Assembly (NCBI GenBank): GCA_002380945.1 | Contig: DFWO01000068.1 | Span: 1-26,399, forward strand | Source of the DNA: Methylococcaceae bacterium UBA4132 | GTDB lineage: Bacteria > Pseudomonadota > Gammaproteobacteria > Methylococcales > Methylomonadaceae | Length of the DNA stretch: 26,399 nt | Direction of reading: 5' to 3' | In this document: positions 8,007-17,069 of the stretch, in pieces | Layout: the number at the start of each line of letters is the position of its first letter | How positions within the stretch are numbered: position 1 is the first letter of the stretch | Notes under the pieces: generated by a model | What the model was told of the DNA's origin: nothing | Database searches by the model: none | Seen by the model: the letters and a program-made list of their open reading frames with translations, nothing else | Made by a program: the position numbers and the translations under genes

Positions 8007-9200
8007 CTAAGCCCCCTCGACCAGTTGTTGTGGAAGATTAGCTTGATCATGCCTCTTCAACACCTGCCAGATTTTATCACCAAGCTTGATAGGATCGAGC
8101 TGTTGTTCGACATATCGCCGACCATTCCATGACATCCGTTCCCATTCCGAGCTATCCAGTGATTGCGCTTTACACAACACTTCGCATACAGAAGCCTCAC
8201 ATCTATCGAAAACAAAGCCAGCCCCAAATGATTCCAGATGATCCCATGCCAAGCCTCTGGCTACCAATACTGGGCGTCCAGAAGTCATGGCTTCGGCCAC
8301 CACATTACCAAAGTTCTCGCGCATGCCGCCCGCCGCCTCCAAGCCCGAAGGCAACACCAGAAAATGGCTGGTCGCTAACAGCTCCATCACTTCGCCTCGC
8401 TCCAGATAACCTAGATAACTGATAGCTCCATGAGCCTGTTTGACCAGTGCCTGAAATTCTTCAAAATAGGAGCCATCCACGCTTCTGCCAGCGATCACCA
8501 AACGATCTGCGGGCTTGCGGACTTTCAACCATGCTCTAATAAATGCATTGATGCCTTTTTCTTGTTGAATATGTCCTAGAAAGCAAATATTCATGCCTTC
8601 CTCTGTAGGATATTGGGCTACTGTAAAATCTCGACTGTCAATGCCGTTAGGAACCAGCAGTATACGAGCGTCTTCACCCAGTACGTTGCGTACGCCTTCA
8701 ACCTCTGTTTTGCTGGTGCAATGCACGGCGATAGCACTACGCAGGGTCGGAAAAGTCAGCCATCGATAGTACAGCCACTTATGATATTTTTCTCTCCGTA
8801 TCAGATCGACATGCTCAGGCATCAGTCCGCCATGCACAGCCACCATAAACGGGCGACGCAGCAAAACACAAAACATAGCCGCAAGCGTAGACGGCCACGT
8901 TGCAATACCGTGGATATAGACCACTGGTGCCTGCATACATAATTTAAATAGCTTTGGGATTGCACCTAGTCCAAATCCCCAACGCCTTAATCCGTAACAA
9001 TGATACAGCCTGACATTCACCTGCTCACCAAGACACACCTGCTCAGGTCTCATGCGACCAGCCATCGACTCGTCAGACGCAACCAACACCATTTTATGCC
9101 CTTGTTCCGCCCAAGCCTTAGTTAAAACACTGGCTGTAACGGATACCCCGCCGTAACCTTTAGCTGGTGGTATATGCGTAGTAACAATACCTACATCCAT
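8007..9200 (-). CDS. GT4-family glycosyltransferase (GT-B fold)
   Basis: Retaining GT4 transferase of 397 residues acting on the lipid-linked repeat unit at the cytoplasmic face. The N-terminal half begins MDVGIVTTHIPPAKGYGGVS, with the Gly-rich loop for the acceptor domain. The C-terminal half has LVPNGID (182-188), ICFLGHIQQEKG (205-216) and the catalytic EX7E motif at Glu295 and Glu303 within GMRENFGNVVAEAM. The start ATG at 9200 has an excellent ribosome site (GGAG, 7 nt spacing). It lies 61 nt downstream of the next upstream gene, the widest gap in the distal part of the operon after the 103 nt before the methyltransferase. The sugar donor cannot be told from sequence. Confidence 0.9.
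   Translation of the reverse strand: MDVGIVTTHIPPAKGYGGVSVTASVLTKAWAEQGHKMVLVASDESMAGRMRPEQVCLGEQVNVRLYHCYGLRRWGFGLGAIPKLFKLCMQAPVVYIHGIATWPSTLAAMFCVLLRRPFMVAVHGGLMPEHVDLIRREKYHKWLYYRWLTFPTLRSAIAVHCTSKTEVEGVRNVLGEDARILLVPNGIDSRDFTVAQYPTEEGMNICFLGHIQQEKGINAFIRAWLKVRKPADRLVIAGRSVDGSYFEEFQALVKQAHGAISYLGYLERGEVMELLATSHFLVLPSGLEAAGGMRENFGNVVAEAMTSGRPVLVARGLAWDHLESFGAGFVFDRCEASVCEVLCKAQSLDSSEWERMSWNGRRYVEQQLDPIKLGDKIWQVLKRHDQANLPQQLVEGA
8012..8018 (-). promoter_or_regulatory. Ribosome binding site deciding the start at 8005
   Basis: GAGGGGG on the minus strand lies 6 nt upstream of ATG 8005, inside the end of the preceding glycosyltransferase gene. It is the strongest Shine-Dalgarno seen in the operon and rules out the longer start at 8050. 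Confidence 0.75.
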
Positions 9201-9261
9201 AATATTTCTCCTGAAACTGTTTACAAATAAATAAAGACACTAGTGACCGACGGCTTTTCTC

Positions 9262-10128
9262 TCATCTTGTGTTACCTTTCCCATACTCCAGAAACCCGCG
9301 CCAAATACCGACAAGGTTGTAAAAAGAATAAGCCAATTTTTTCGGGTTCAACAAAACTAAGGCCAATATCATTTTGAGAACGGGGACGACAAACATCTTG
9401 CGAACAATGTAATACAGAATAAACACATCGTGCTGATTGGCGAATTTTCTAATGTAAGCCCCAACCCCCGTGGAATACATCAGCATTCTTCCAGTTCCTA
9501 GTTTGTAGTGATCTTTATTTGGGTGATAAATCTTAATTTCGGGGGTATAAAATGCCGAACTGCCAGCCCGAAGTAAACGATACAAAAGCTCAAAACCCTC
9601 GCCACCAGAATATTTGGATCCGATTCCAAAATCGTGATCCAAATAAAATTGCTTGCGATCTATCTTGTTCAGATCAAAAAACTGCGTGAACTCAACACCC
9701 ATCATATTGAAGCGAGAAAAATACTGCGCTTTGCTACTGTTCACCCCAATACTAAATCGGCTGGATGAAAAATCATAAGAACCCGCAACTATGATCGAGA
9801 GATTTTTGCTCCTCGCAAACTCAGCGACTACTTTTTCCAGAACATCTTTATCATAAGTGCAATCGTCATCGGGAAATGCAATGATTCTGCCTTGAGCCAA
9901 GCCTATACCGTAGTCTCTGGCTCTAGCATTACCTGTAAAGTCCACTTTCACATGCTTCAAATCGAGGCAACTCATGAACGTCTCAACAATGGTATCAATT
10001 TTACCGTCCTTATTTTGATCAATGATGATTAACTCGAAGTCTTTATAAGTTTGGAACAGCAGAGCCTTCAAAAAATCCGCCACTTCCACGTCTCTTCCCA
10101 ACGTTGCCAAAACAAGCGAAACTTTCAT
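9262..10128 (-). CDS. GT2-family glycosyltransferase
   Basis: Inverting-type GT-A transferase of 288 residues. It starts MKVSLVLATLGR, has LIIIDQNKDGKID (33-45) and a clear triple-Asp site FPDDDC (85-90) for metal and nucleotide-sugar binding. GGEGFELLYRLL fits the acceptor region, and a hydrophobic stretch near the C-terminus (VVPVLKMILALVLL) suggests membrane association. The start is taken at ATG 10128 because AAGGTGA lies 5 nt upstream. A GTG at 10137 overlaps the upstream stop as GTGA, adds only three residues and lacks its own site. It is translationally coupled to the upstream gene. Substrate unknown. Confidence 0.87.
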   Translation of the reverse strand: MKVSLVLATLGRDVEVADFLKALLFQTYKDFELIIIDQNKDGKIDTIVETFMSCLDLKHVKVDFTGNARARDYGIGLAQGRIIAFPDDDCTYDKDVLEKVVAEFARSKNLSIIVAGSYDFSSSRFSIGVNSSKAQYFSRFNMMGVEFTQFFDLNKIDRKQFYLDHDFGIGSKYSGGEGFELLYRLLRAGSSAFYTPEIKIYHPNKDHYKLGTGRMLMYSTGVGAYIRKFANQHDVFILYYIVRKMFVVPVLKMILALVLLNPKKLAYSFYNLVGIWRGFLEYGKGNTR

Positions 10129-10133
10129 ATTAA

Positions 10134-10916
10134 TCACCTTGCCTGAATACCAGCTTTTGCCTGCACATAGATCGTTGCCTCATACCATGTAAACATGAGA
10201 GCAAACTCTAATCCTGCAACTCCATCCAAAAAACCACCTCGAAATATGAAGTGGTATAAAAAACGGGCAAGAATCCTAAGCCAGGATCGTCCCAATAAAA
10301 CGCTTAACCTCCCACGTGTTGTCATCACTGCATCCTTCGTAGGCTGGAGTTCCACCTCTTGCGCTGCCTTATCAATATGTTTATGCATCCATTCGATGAT
10401 CTCTCCATGATAAAAATAGTGTTCATAGGGAATGGCGGAATATCCGATTCGACATGTATTGATCACGGCTTCGCCATGTCCAGTGTGGTTTTGGACAAAG
10501 CGAGTCGTATCTTTACGTACCAGTCTTGGATGATAAATTGGATAGCCAGGAGCATGATTTAGGCGTTTGCCGCGAAGATAAAGTATTGACGGTACCATCA
10601 GCACATCAAGCAAATTGGTTTCCTTCATCCCCGTTTCAAACCAGTTGTAAAACGCCTGAGGATAGATTTCATCAGCATCGACGAACAATATCCATGGCGT
10701 ACTTATATCGCATTGATTGATGGCAAAGTTGCGTTGATCGGCAAAACCAGACCATGGATTCCTATAAATTCGGCAAGCTCGGCTATTGGCAATGGCTACA
10801 GTATCATCGGTACTTCCCGAGTCCACTATCACAATGGGATAGCGTTCAGGGATAGCCGCTAGACAAACTGGCAGATTAGCTTGCTCGTTTTTGGTCAAAA
10901 TAACAACTGTTAGCAT
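10134..10916 (-). CDS. GT2 glycosyltransferase, WaaE/KdtX-like
   Basis: 260-residue GT-A transferase resembling the WaaE/KdtX group, many of which are glucosyltransferases of LPS core or EPS. It starts MLTVVILTKNEQANLPVCL, the standard WaaE-type opening. VIVDSGSTDDT spans 29-39, WSGFADQRNFA 55-65, and FVDADE 78-83 (the DxD). The Pro-rich and aromatic C-terminal part (HPRLVRK, HGEAVI) also fits that group. A hydrophobic C-terminal stretch (FLYHFIFRGG, FALMFTW) would sit at the membrane. No clear ribosome site precedes ATG 10916. It follows the methyltransferase gene after 41 nt. Confidence 0.87.
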   Translation of the reverse strand: MLTVVILTKNEQANLPVCLAAIPERYPIVIVDSGSTDDTVAIANSRACRIYRNPWSGFADQRNFAINQCDISTPWILFVDADEIYPQAFYNWFETGMKETNLLDVLMVPSILYLRGKRLNHAPGYPIYHPRLVRKDTTRFVQNHTGHGEAVINTCRIGYSAIPYEHYFYHGEIIEWMHKHIDKAAQEVELQPTKDAVMTTRGRLSVLLGRSWLRILARFLYHFIFRGGFLDGVAGLEFALMFTWYEATIYVQAKAGIQAR

Positions 10917-10957
10917 ATGAGTTATTTAACAATCTTGTAAGGAGACAAATCGCGTTT

Positions 10958-11902
10958 TTATTTTTTGATTGCGTATAAATTGATATAAATGCCTAGTTCG
11001 AAGTAATGCATCAAACTGGCAAATGGTATTTGCAAAAACTTTACCAAAGCGTCAGTAATGACTGCTGGTCTTCCTTTCAGTCGTAACCTTTTGGATAACG
11101 CATTGAATGGGATCCGAGTTATTTGCTCTATCTTAACAACACTAAAACCATTTCGCTCCACCAAGGTTCTTAAGCCATTCTCGGTAAAATAATTGACATG
11201 CTCAGGTACCCATAAACAAGCGTTATCTTTCGTACCAAACAATTTAACTAAAATTGAATCATAATTAGGTACGGCGCAAGCCAAAATACCACCTGATGCC
11301 AGCAGACCAGCCACCTTGTTTATCGCTTGGTCTGGCTCAAGAAGATGCTCCAATACCTGCGACATTATCACTACTCCAAACTGTTCGGATGATTTGTATT
11401 CTTCGAATAGCAAGTCGAGCGGTTCATCGCCATTTAAATTTTTGAACACTTCGTTTTCGTATTTACCAGGATTGATGCTGACTGTCCGATAGCCCAATTT
11501 TCTAAGTGCCTGTGTGTAAAAACCAAAGCCTGAACCAATATCAAGAGCCTTGCCATACCCCGAGATATTGAACCAGTCAGCATTATGACTCATACGCTCT
11601 GCATCCACTTTGCAATTGGGAAACTGGGTTTCTCTTGCCAGCACGTCCTCCAGCGTTATAGCTTTAGTAAGAGCCTGACCTGAGTATTGATAAATTGATT
11701 TTAACAATTGCACATGAGGAGGCGGATTTAAGAAGCCAGTTCGACAGCTTTCACAACGGTATATTTGAAATTCTTGTTGTTTCGTGCCTTCAGTATATTG
11801 AAAGTTTTTCTGACCCCAATATGTTATTTTTTCTCCCCCACAGCTCACACATTCGTGTAAAATATCGCCATAAGTGTCTGAAACTGGTGATGTATCCGTC
11901 AT
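10958..11902 (-). CDS. SAM-dependent methyltransferase with N-terminal zinc ribbon
   Basis: 314-residue class I methyltransferase. The N-terminus carries a four-Cys zinc ribbon (CVSC at 18-21, CESC at 50-53) and then a Rossmann domain with motif I ALDIGSGFGFY (119-129). The acidic post-motif residue seems replaced (SINPG), VIMSQVLEHLLEPDQA matches motif II/III, and GGILACAVPNY is the post-motif strand. This architecture is common among sugar-modifying methyltransferases in polysaccharide clusters, so it probably O-methylates a sugar of the repeat unit or caps the chain. The start at 11902 has GAGGA about 6 nt upstream. The 103-nt gap to the flippase gene has a small possible hairpin (TTGGTT/AACCTA) but no clear terminator. 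Confidence 0.83.
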   Translation of the reverse strand: MTDTSPVSDTYGDILHECVSCGGEKITYWGQKNFQYTEGTKQQEFQIYRCESCRTGFLNPPPHVQLLKSIYQYSGQALTKAITLEDVLARETQFPNCKVDAERMSHNADWFNISGYGKALDIGSGFGFYTQALRKLGYRTVSINPGKYENEVFKNLNGDEPLDLLFEEYKSSEQFGVVIMSQVLEHLLEPDQAINKVAGLLASGGILACAVPNYDSILVKLFGTKDNACLWVPEHVNYFTENGLRTLVERNGFSVVKIEQITRIPFNALSKRLRLKGRPAVITDALVKFLQIPFASLMHYFELGIYINLYAIKK

Positions 11903-12005
11903 AGCATTCCTCGATAAACTGTTAACTAAAAATTTGGTTAAAAACCTAAACCGATTTGGCTCTGAATTCTGCTGGTAGGCAATGAGAAGTTATCCTATCC
12001 ATAAT

Positions 12006-13367
12006 TCAGGCAGTAACCCTTATATTTACTTTTTCATCTTCAGCTGGCTCTATTACATCCTTATTCTCAAAGTGAATTTGCCGCCATGGTTTTGCCAGCA
12101 TTACCAGAATCAACGCCTCAACACCGAAATAGACGGGGTTGGCCATGGCGGCCCCAGGCAAACCGAAATTTTTCACCATCAGCGGAATGCTGATGATCGC
12201 CGTCACTGCCCCGCATACGCGCCCCAACAATAACAACTGGGTTCGTTTATTCGCTAACAAGGGTTGAGCCAGCACGCCTCCCAACGCATGTAACGCACAT
12301 CCAATAGCGATAGTAGGCATCAACTCAACTCCCGAATGATAAGATTTTGCAAGTACCCAAAAAGCCACCCAGTCTTTGGTAATCAGTAATAACGACACGC
12401 CGATAATACCTAACGCGATAACACAAGTTATCCATATCCATAATATTCTGAATCCTTCCTTAAACTGTTTTTGGGAAAAGCACTGAAAATAAACTGGCTG
12501 AAAGGTACGTAACAAAACCATTGCGCTACGATTAAACGCTTCGTTGATTATCATGTAAGTCGCTGCATATAAACCCACCTCCGCAGCCGTCATAAAATAG
12601 CTAATAACATAGCGATCACCTAAACCATTCACCCAAAATATCAATTCCATTGGAATTAGCGGTAAGGCATAAGTCCATACCTCAGTTTTAAAATTATGTG
12701 CAATGCTGGTGGGGTGCTTGTTTTTATCGGATTTTATGCCTTGCACAAACATCCAAACCATATTCGAGAACATACTTGCCAAGATGTAACCTAGCAACAC
12801 CCATTCGGTCTCTGCGCCTCCCCACCATACCAACGAGATCGCCAACAATGGGCGCAGAATACTGTCACTGGTCTGCCATAGACTTGCGCCGCGTTGCTTA
12901 CGCTCACCTATCAGTAATTGTATGCCCAGTTCGCGCCGAACGGTGACTGCCAGCAGAATACCTGCAAGCATAAACAGCTCAATATCGCTGTGCTTGAGAT
13001 AACTATATAAAGCACCGCCTAACATGAGTAACCCTATCGCCAAAACCGTTGAACGAGTGGTCAAGTTTGCCACAACCCCATACAAATATGTACGTTCTCC
13101 AATGTTCAGGCATTCTGGTAACATTCTCATACCCGCACAAATAAAAGGGTAAGAAAAAAGTGCAACGCCTAGTGCAACGAAACCATTCAACAACGCGACT
13201 TGTCCATAGATATTAGGTGTTACCAGTTCGGTCAGGATTCTCGTACCCGCCAACAACGCAATAGCAGATGCCAATTGTCCAAACAACGCCCAAAACGCAT
13301 CACCGAATATTTTTTTTTGTTTCAACGCACCGAACAAGGTAGTTTTCATTTGAAGGCTCGTTGTCAT
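12006..13367 (-). CDS. wzx: Wzx-type polysaccharide flippase
   Basis: 453-residue integral membrane protein of the MOP/polysaccharide transporter superfamily that moves undecaprenyl-linked repeat units across the inner membrane. It opens with GDAFWALFGQLASAIALLAGTRIL, and FTRxLxPxxYG-like LTELVTPNIYGQVAL marks the first helices of Wzx proteins. Roughly 12 hydrophobic segments follow, ending at VEALILVMLAKPW and a charged tail. The start codon overlaps the stop of the polymerase gene (ATGA, 13367-13364) and has no ribosome site of its own, implying coupled translation. An ATG at 13349 (MKTTLFG) is an alternative. Confidence 0.87.
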   Translation of the reverse strand: MTTSLQMKTTLFGALKQKKIFGDAFWALFGQLASAIALLAGTRILTELVTPNIYGQVALLNGFVALGVALFSYPFICAGMRMLPECLNIGERTYLYGVVANLTTRSTVLAIGLLMLGGALYSYLKHSDIELFMLAGILLAVTVRRELGIQLLIGERKQRGASLWQTSDSILRPLLAISLVWWGGAETEWVLLGYILASMFSNMVWMFVQGIKSDKNKHPTSIAHNFKTEVWTYALPLIPMELIFWVNGLGDRYVISYFMTAAEVGLYAATYMIINEAFNRSAMVLLRTFQPVYFQCFSQKQFKEGFRILWIWITCVIALGIIGVSLLLITKDWVAFWVLAKSYHSGVELMPTIAIGCALHALGGVLAQPLLANKRTQLLLLGRVCGAVTAIISIPLMVKNFGLPGAAMANPVYFGVEALILVMLAKPWRQIHFENKDVIEPAEDEKVNIRVTA

Positions 13368-14599
13368 GATGAGTGATAATAAGAACCCGATGCAATTGGG
13401 TTAGCCATTTCAGAAACTAAACCATATCCTAATACGGTTCCCCAAAGAAACATCAGCATTGCATTTTGTGGAAAATACTCCCACATATTGAATGTCAGCC
13501 CAGCAACGAAGATAAACATCACCACCATTCCCTTTTTAGGATGGGCAGACATCCTTGTCGTTATCCATAGAAAGAAAACATACGCCAGCAAACCGACTAG
13601 ACCATAACCATTCAACAGGTATAAATAAAGGCTATCAGAATCAAATTGCCCTTTAAAATGCTCAGCACCATAGAGAATATTGATGGTATTGGAACTTAGC
13701 CCTAAACCCCAGCCAAACAGCAAATCTGCAGGTTCATGTACTTGCTCAGAAAACACCCGCTGCCACAGATCGATACGACCGTCTTCGGTTGGGTTCGCGT
13801 CATCACGTCCACTGAGCAAAGGGCTGGAAGCTAACAACAGTGCACCCACCGCAAATATCGGTGCTGGCATGATCAAAGCCCAACGATCACGGGGACGGAG
13901 TACCGCATAAATCTGAAAATAAACTACCAGCAGCGAACTGATGAAGGCAGTTCGTGAACCACTCAACAAAGCTAAAAATACGCTGACAGCCACCCACTTT
14001 CCCATTAATGGAACCAACGAAAACAGTAGCGCGCAAGTCGCCATTGTTGCTCCAAACAGGTTGGGACTGACAAAGGTGCCAAATGGTCGTCCGCCGCCCA
14101 AAAATGACACTCCAAACAAAGGCGGTGCCCACAATGCTTGGGCTATCGCCAGCACAGCCTGTACAGCAATGTAATAACGAAGATAATGGGCGAATTGATG
14201 GATAATAGTTTCACCCGCGCCCAAGCGGCTAGTCACGAAACCGATCAATGCGACTGGCAGGTATTCGAAAATGCGCAGACCAGCCATCGGCACCACCAAA
14301 GGCAAGTCTAGATAAAGCGCATAGCCAACCTCAAACAACACATAAGTGGCTACAACACCCAAAAATGCCAGCACTGAGCTGTTCAACACGCCGCTCCGCA
14401 AACGCGGTTCAAAAAACATATACGCAACAAGTACCGCCAGCATCGCTTCCCGAAGAATACGCAAACCGAAATCTTGCTCGCCATAAACCTCCTTCACGCC
14501 CACCCAGGCCGACTCGACCTGAGGCAAGGAAGCCAGAGTCGACGCGCTGACCAGCGCGAACAGCAGAACTGGTAAATCTTTTTCTAGACGTATATTCAT
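13364..14599 (-). CDS. wzy: Wzy/O-antigen ligase-family polymerase
   Basis: 411-residue inner-membrane protein with about ten hydrophobic segments and one large periplasmic region (about 260-320). Family features: FGTFVSPNLFGATMATC followed by LLSGSRTAFISS, the TSRT-like loop, then DGRIDLWQRVF, GWGLGLSSN and DSDSLYLYLLNGYGLVGLLAYV. These are the conserved Arg and His/Asp-rich elements of the Wzy_C/WaaL family. In this setting, between Wzc and Wzx, it most likely polymerises flipped repeat units. It starts 1 nt after the stop of the kinase gene. A ligase role cannot be excluded from sequence. Confidence 0.85.
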   Translation of the reverse strand: MNIRLEKDLPVLLFALVSASTLASLPQVESAWVGVKEVYGEQDFGLRILREAMLAVLVAYMFFEPRLRSGVLNSSVLAFLGVVATYVLFEVGYALYLDLPLVVPMAGLRIFEYLPVALIGFVTSRLGAGETIIHQFAHYLRYYIAVQAVLAIAQALWAPPLFGVSFLGGGRPFGTFVSPNLFGATMATCALLFSLVPLMGKWVAVSVFLALLSGSRTAFISSLLVVYFQIYAVLRPRDRWALIMPAPIFAVGALLLASSPLLSGRDDANPTEDGRIDLWQRVFSEQVHEPADLLFGWGLGLSSNTINILYGAEHFKGQFDSDSLYLYLLNGYGLVGLLAYVFFLWITTRMSAHPKKGMVVMFIFVAGLTFNMWEYFPQNAMLMFLWGTVLGYGLVSEMANPIASGSYYHSS

Positions 14600-14600
14600 T

Positions 14601-16973
14601 TTATACTTGTACCTCGTCGTCTATTTCTACCGTCGATTCTGCATCAAGCAAATAGTTACGATTCTGGCGATTTCCTATCCAGTCTTCCACTACCTGATAT
14701 CCAGCCATCAATACCGACGGATTTTTGCGTGCCATGGCGACAGGCTTGTAGGCATAGCCATAATAGGGGTAATACGATGATCCTTCTTTCATATCGTTGA
14801 TAATAAAGCCATTCAGTTTTACACCAACCTGTTGGAAACGTCTGAAACTAACTTCCAATTCTTGACCAGTATAACGACCTTCCTTAACGACCAGAAACGT
14901 GGCATCGACGTGCTTGCCTATAATAGCTGCATCTGTAGCACCCAAAATCGGCGGCGTATCAATCACGATATGGTTATAAAAACTCTTCAACTGCTCCAGC
15001 ATCTCCGCCAGTTCACCGAGGATTAGCAATTCCGAGGGATTCAAAACCATGCTTCCCCGTGGTATAAAGTCCACTCCGATATCGGGCAAGCTGACGATAA
15101 CCTCTCCGAGCGTAGCTCTGCCAGCCAGAAGGTCGGAAAGCCCAGGTTGCTTGGCGACGGAAAAGGTTTCGTGTAGCTGACCATTGCGCATATCAGCATC
15201 AATGATCAGCACACGTTTCTTGATACTTGCCAACAACGCAGAAAGATTGGTACTAACGAAGGATTTACCCATCCCAGGTGCTGGACTACTGACCATGATA
15301 ACCTTGCTTTCGTGATTAGCCAGAGTGACTTCCAGGGTAGTGCGCAAGCCGCGCAACGATTCCACGGAAATATCGAGCGGATCCTGACTAACCAAGATAC
15401 CAGGTTGACGGTCCCTGCCTTGGTCAATTAAGCGTGCCAACTGGTGCTGCTTTTTGCTATGCGGGATAGCAGCAAAAAGCGGCAGACCCACCTGATGCTC
15501 CAGCAAGGCAGGGTAATTGTCGTGGCGTTGCAAGGAGTGTCTGAGGAACACCTGAGCCGATCCCGCACTCAATCCCAGCAAGGTAGCAATAGCTAACAAC
15601 AGGCTGGGGGTCGGCCAATACGGTTTTTCAGGAATTACGGCAAAATCGACGATGCGGGAGTTACCAAGCGAACCAGCGGCAGCAATGCGCTGCTCCTGAG
15701 CACTATTCAGTAATGAGGTATAAAGTTCAGTGTTGACCTGTACATCCCTTGACAGGCTCACCACGCTCTGCTGAGTGCGTGGCAGATCTCTAATCCGTTT
15801 CTCTAAATCCGCCAGTTTGCGCTCGACACTCTTTATTTGCGCCTTAGTAGCTATCATGTCTGGATGAGCGGCTGCCAGACGTTGATTCTGCTCTTCGAAC
15901 TTTTGTTTAAGTTGAATGTTAAGAGTCTCCATTTCGGATGCTTGCTTGAGCAGTATTTCGGCTTCGGCGGATATATCGACCGCACCATGCTTTTGCCTAA
16001 AGTCGCTTAAGCCCTGCTCTGCCTTTTCTAGGCGATCCTTGACAATAGGTAACTGGCTTTCTAGGAAACCCAGTTTTTGCGAAGCTTCCGCGGACTCCCA
16101 GTTGACAGTCGCGTTGACATAAATAGTAGCGATATCATTGACAGATTTAGCGAGTTGCTCTGGATTAGGTCCCTTAAGTTCGACACTGAGAATATCGGTA
16201 TCTTTGGAAACTTCTTTTACTGAAAATGCTTTCTGCAAGATTTCGATGGCTGCCAGCGAGGTTTTTCTGGTCAACTCAAAATGGGTACCATGATGAGCCG
16301 CAAGTTCTTCAAGCTTAATAACGACAGGTATAGCCTCGCCCATGTCGGCTGTAAGGGTTTCGCCTATCCGTCCTTCTACCAAGACTTCATTCTTAGGACC
16401 GAGTAAGCGAAAACGATTTTCTTCTAAAGCGATCAGGGTAAACTCTTTATTCATATAACGATCTGGCACATTGAAAGATGCAATCTTCAGCTTTTCACCC
16501 CCCCAGGCCCAACTGCTGAATCCCCACCATGGTTCTGAAATTCCGTCATGAGCGTCATGTCGGCGAGCCAACGTCTCTCCGATAATGGGGAAATAAGAGG
16601 GTGAAAATTCTACCATCAAGTTCAAATCATCCACCACCTTGCCCAGCACCGAACGAGAGCGGAGGATTTCAACCTCGCGTTGCGCCCGTGGGCTTTCGGC
16701 TTCAGTAGACGACTGATTCGCTTCGCTATGTAACGGTGCGGCAAGCAGTGCTTTGTTCTTGTCGATCCGTAACAGCGCATCAGCCTTATAAGTGCGTGGT
16801 GCCAGAACCAAATAGACCGTTGTCAACAGCAGAACTGACAGCAGGGTCAACAGAATGGTCTTTTTTCCTTCGATCAGCAGATCGACATAATCGCGAATAC
16901 TTACGCCTCGTTCTTCTATCCAGAACGGATTCGGCGGCGGTAACAGTGGTGTATCTTCATTCTGTGAATACAT
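14601..16973 (-). CDS. wzc: Wzc-type polysaccharide co-polymerase and tyrosine autokinase
   Basis: Inner-membrane BY-kinase controlling chain length and export, 790 residues from ATG 16973. An upstream TTG at 16982 would add three. Numbering from the TTG: the N-terminal Wzz domain starts with IRDYVDLLIEGKK and a first membrane helix at about 43-61. A long coiled coil spans about 310-435, and the PxxP-type second helix is at about 449-479 (PEKPYWPTPSLLLAIA). The cytoplasmic kinase has ESLRGLRTTL (541-550), Walker A SSPAPGMGKS (565-574), Walker A' VLIIDADMR (591-599) and Walker B HIVIDTPP (671-678). A Tyr cluster YYPYYGYAY (737-745) is the autophosphorylation tail, here internal with about 48 residues after it. 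No Wzb-type phosphatase gene lies in the operon. Confidence 0.93.
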   Translation of the reverse strand: MYSQNEDTPLLPPPNPFWIEERGVSIRDYVDLLIEGKKTILLTLLSVLLLTTVYLVLAPRTYKADALLRIDKNKALLAAPLHSEANQSSTEAESPRAQREVEILRSRSVLGKVVDDLNLMVEFSPSYFPIIGETLARRHDAHDGISEPWWGFSSWAWGGEKLKIASFNVPDRYMNKEFTLIALEENRFRLLGPKNEVLVEGRIGETLTADMGEAIPVVIKLEELAAHHGTHFELTRKTSLAAIEILQKAFSVKEVSKDTDILSVELKGPNPEQLAKSVNDIATIYVNATVNWESAEASQKLGFLESQLPIVKDRLEKAEQGLSDFRQKHGAVDISAEAEILLKQASEMETLNIQLKQKFEEQNQRLAAAHPDMIATKAQIKSVERKLADLEKRIRDLPRTQQSVVSLSRDVQVNTELYTSLLNSAQEQRIAAAGSLGNSRIVDFAVIPEKPYWPTPSLLLAIATLLGLSAGSAQVFLRHSLQRHDNYPALLEHQVGLPLFAAIPHSKKQHQLARLIDQGRDRQPGILVSQDPLDISVESLRGLRTTLEVTLANHESKVIMVSSPAPGMGKSFVSTNLSALLASIKKRVLIIDADMRNGQLHETFSVAKQPGLSDLLAGRATLGEVIVSLPDIGVDFIPRGSMVLNPSELLILGELAEMLEQLKSFYNHIVIDTPPILGATDAAIIGKHVDATFLVVKEGRYTGQELEVSFRRFQQVGVKLNGFIINDMKEGSSYYPYYGYAYKPVAMARKNPSVLMAGYQVVEDWIGNRQNRNYLLDAESTVEIDDEVQV

Positions 16974-17069
16974 AGTTTTCAAATCTCAATCGTGTAAAAG
17001 TCCAGTAGGTCGAGTTAGGCGTTAACCGTAAGACATGTTGTCTTCGAACCAAGTCAGGCTCTTTGGTCA

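Noticed and set aside
8613..8942. A 109-codon plus-strand frame
   Set aside because: Antisense to the GT4 glycosyltransferase; no motif or ribosome site.
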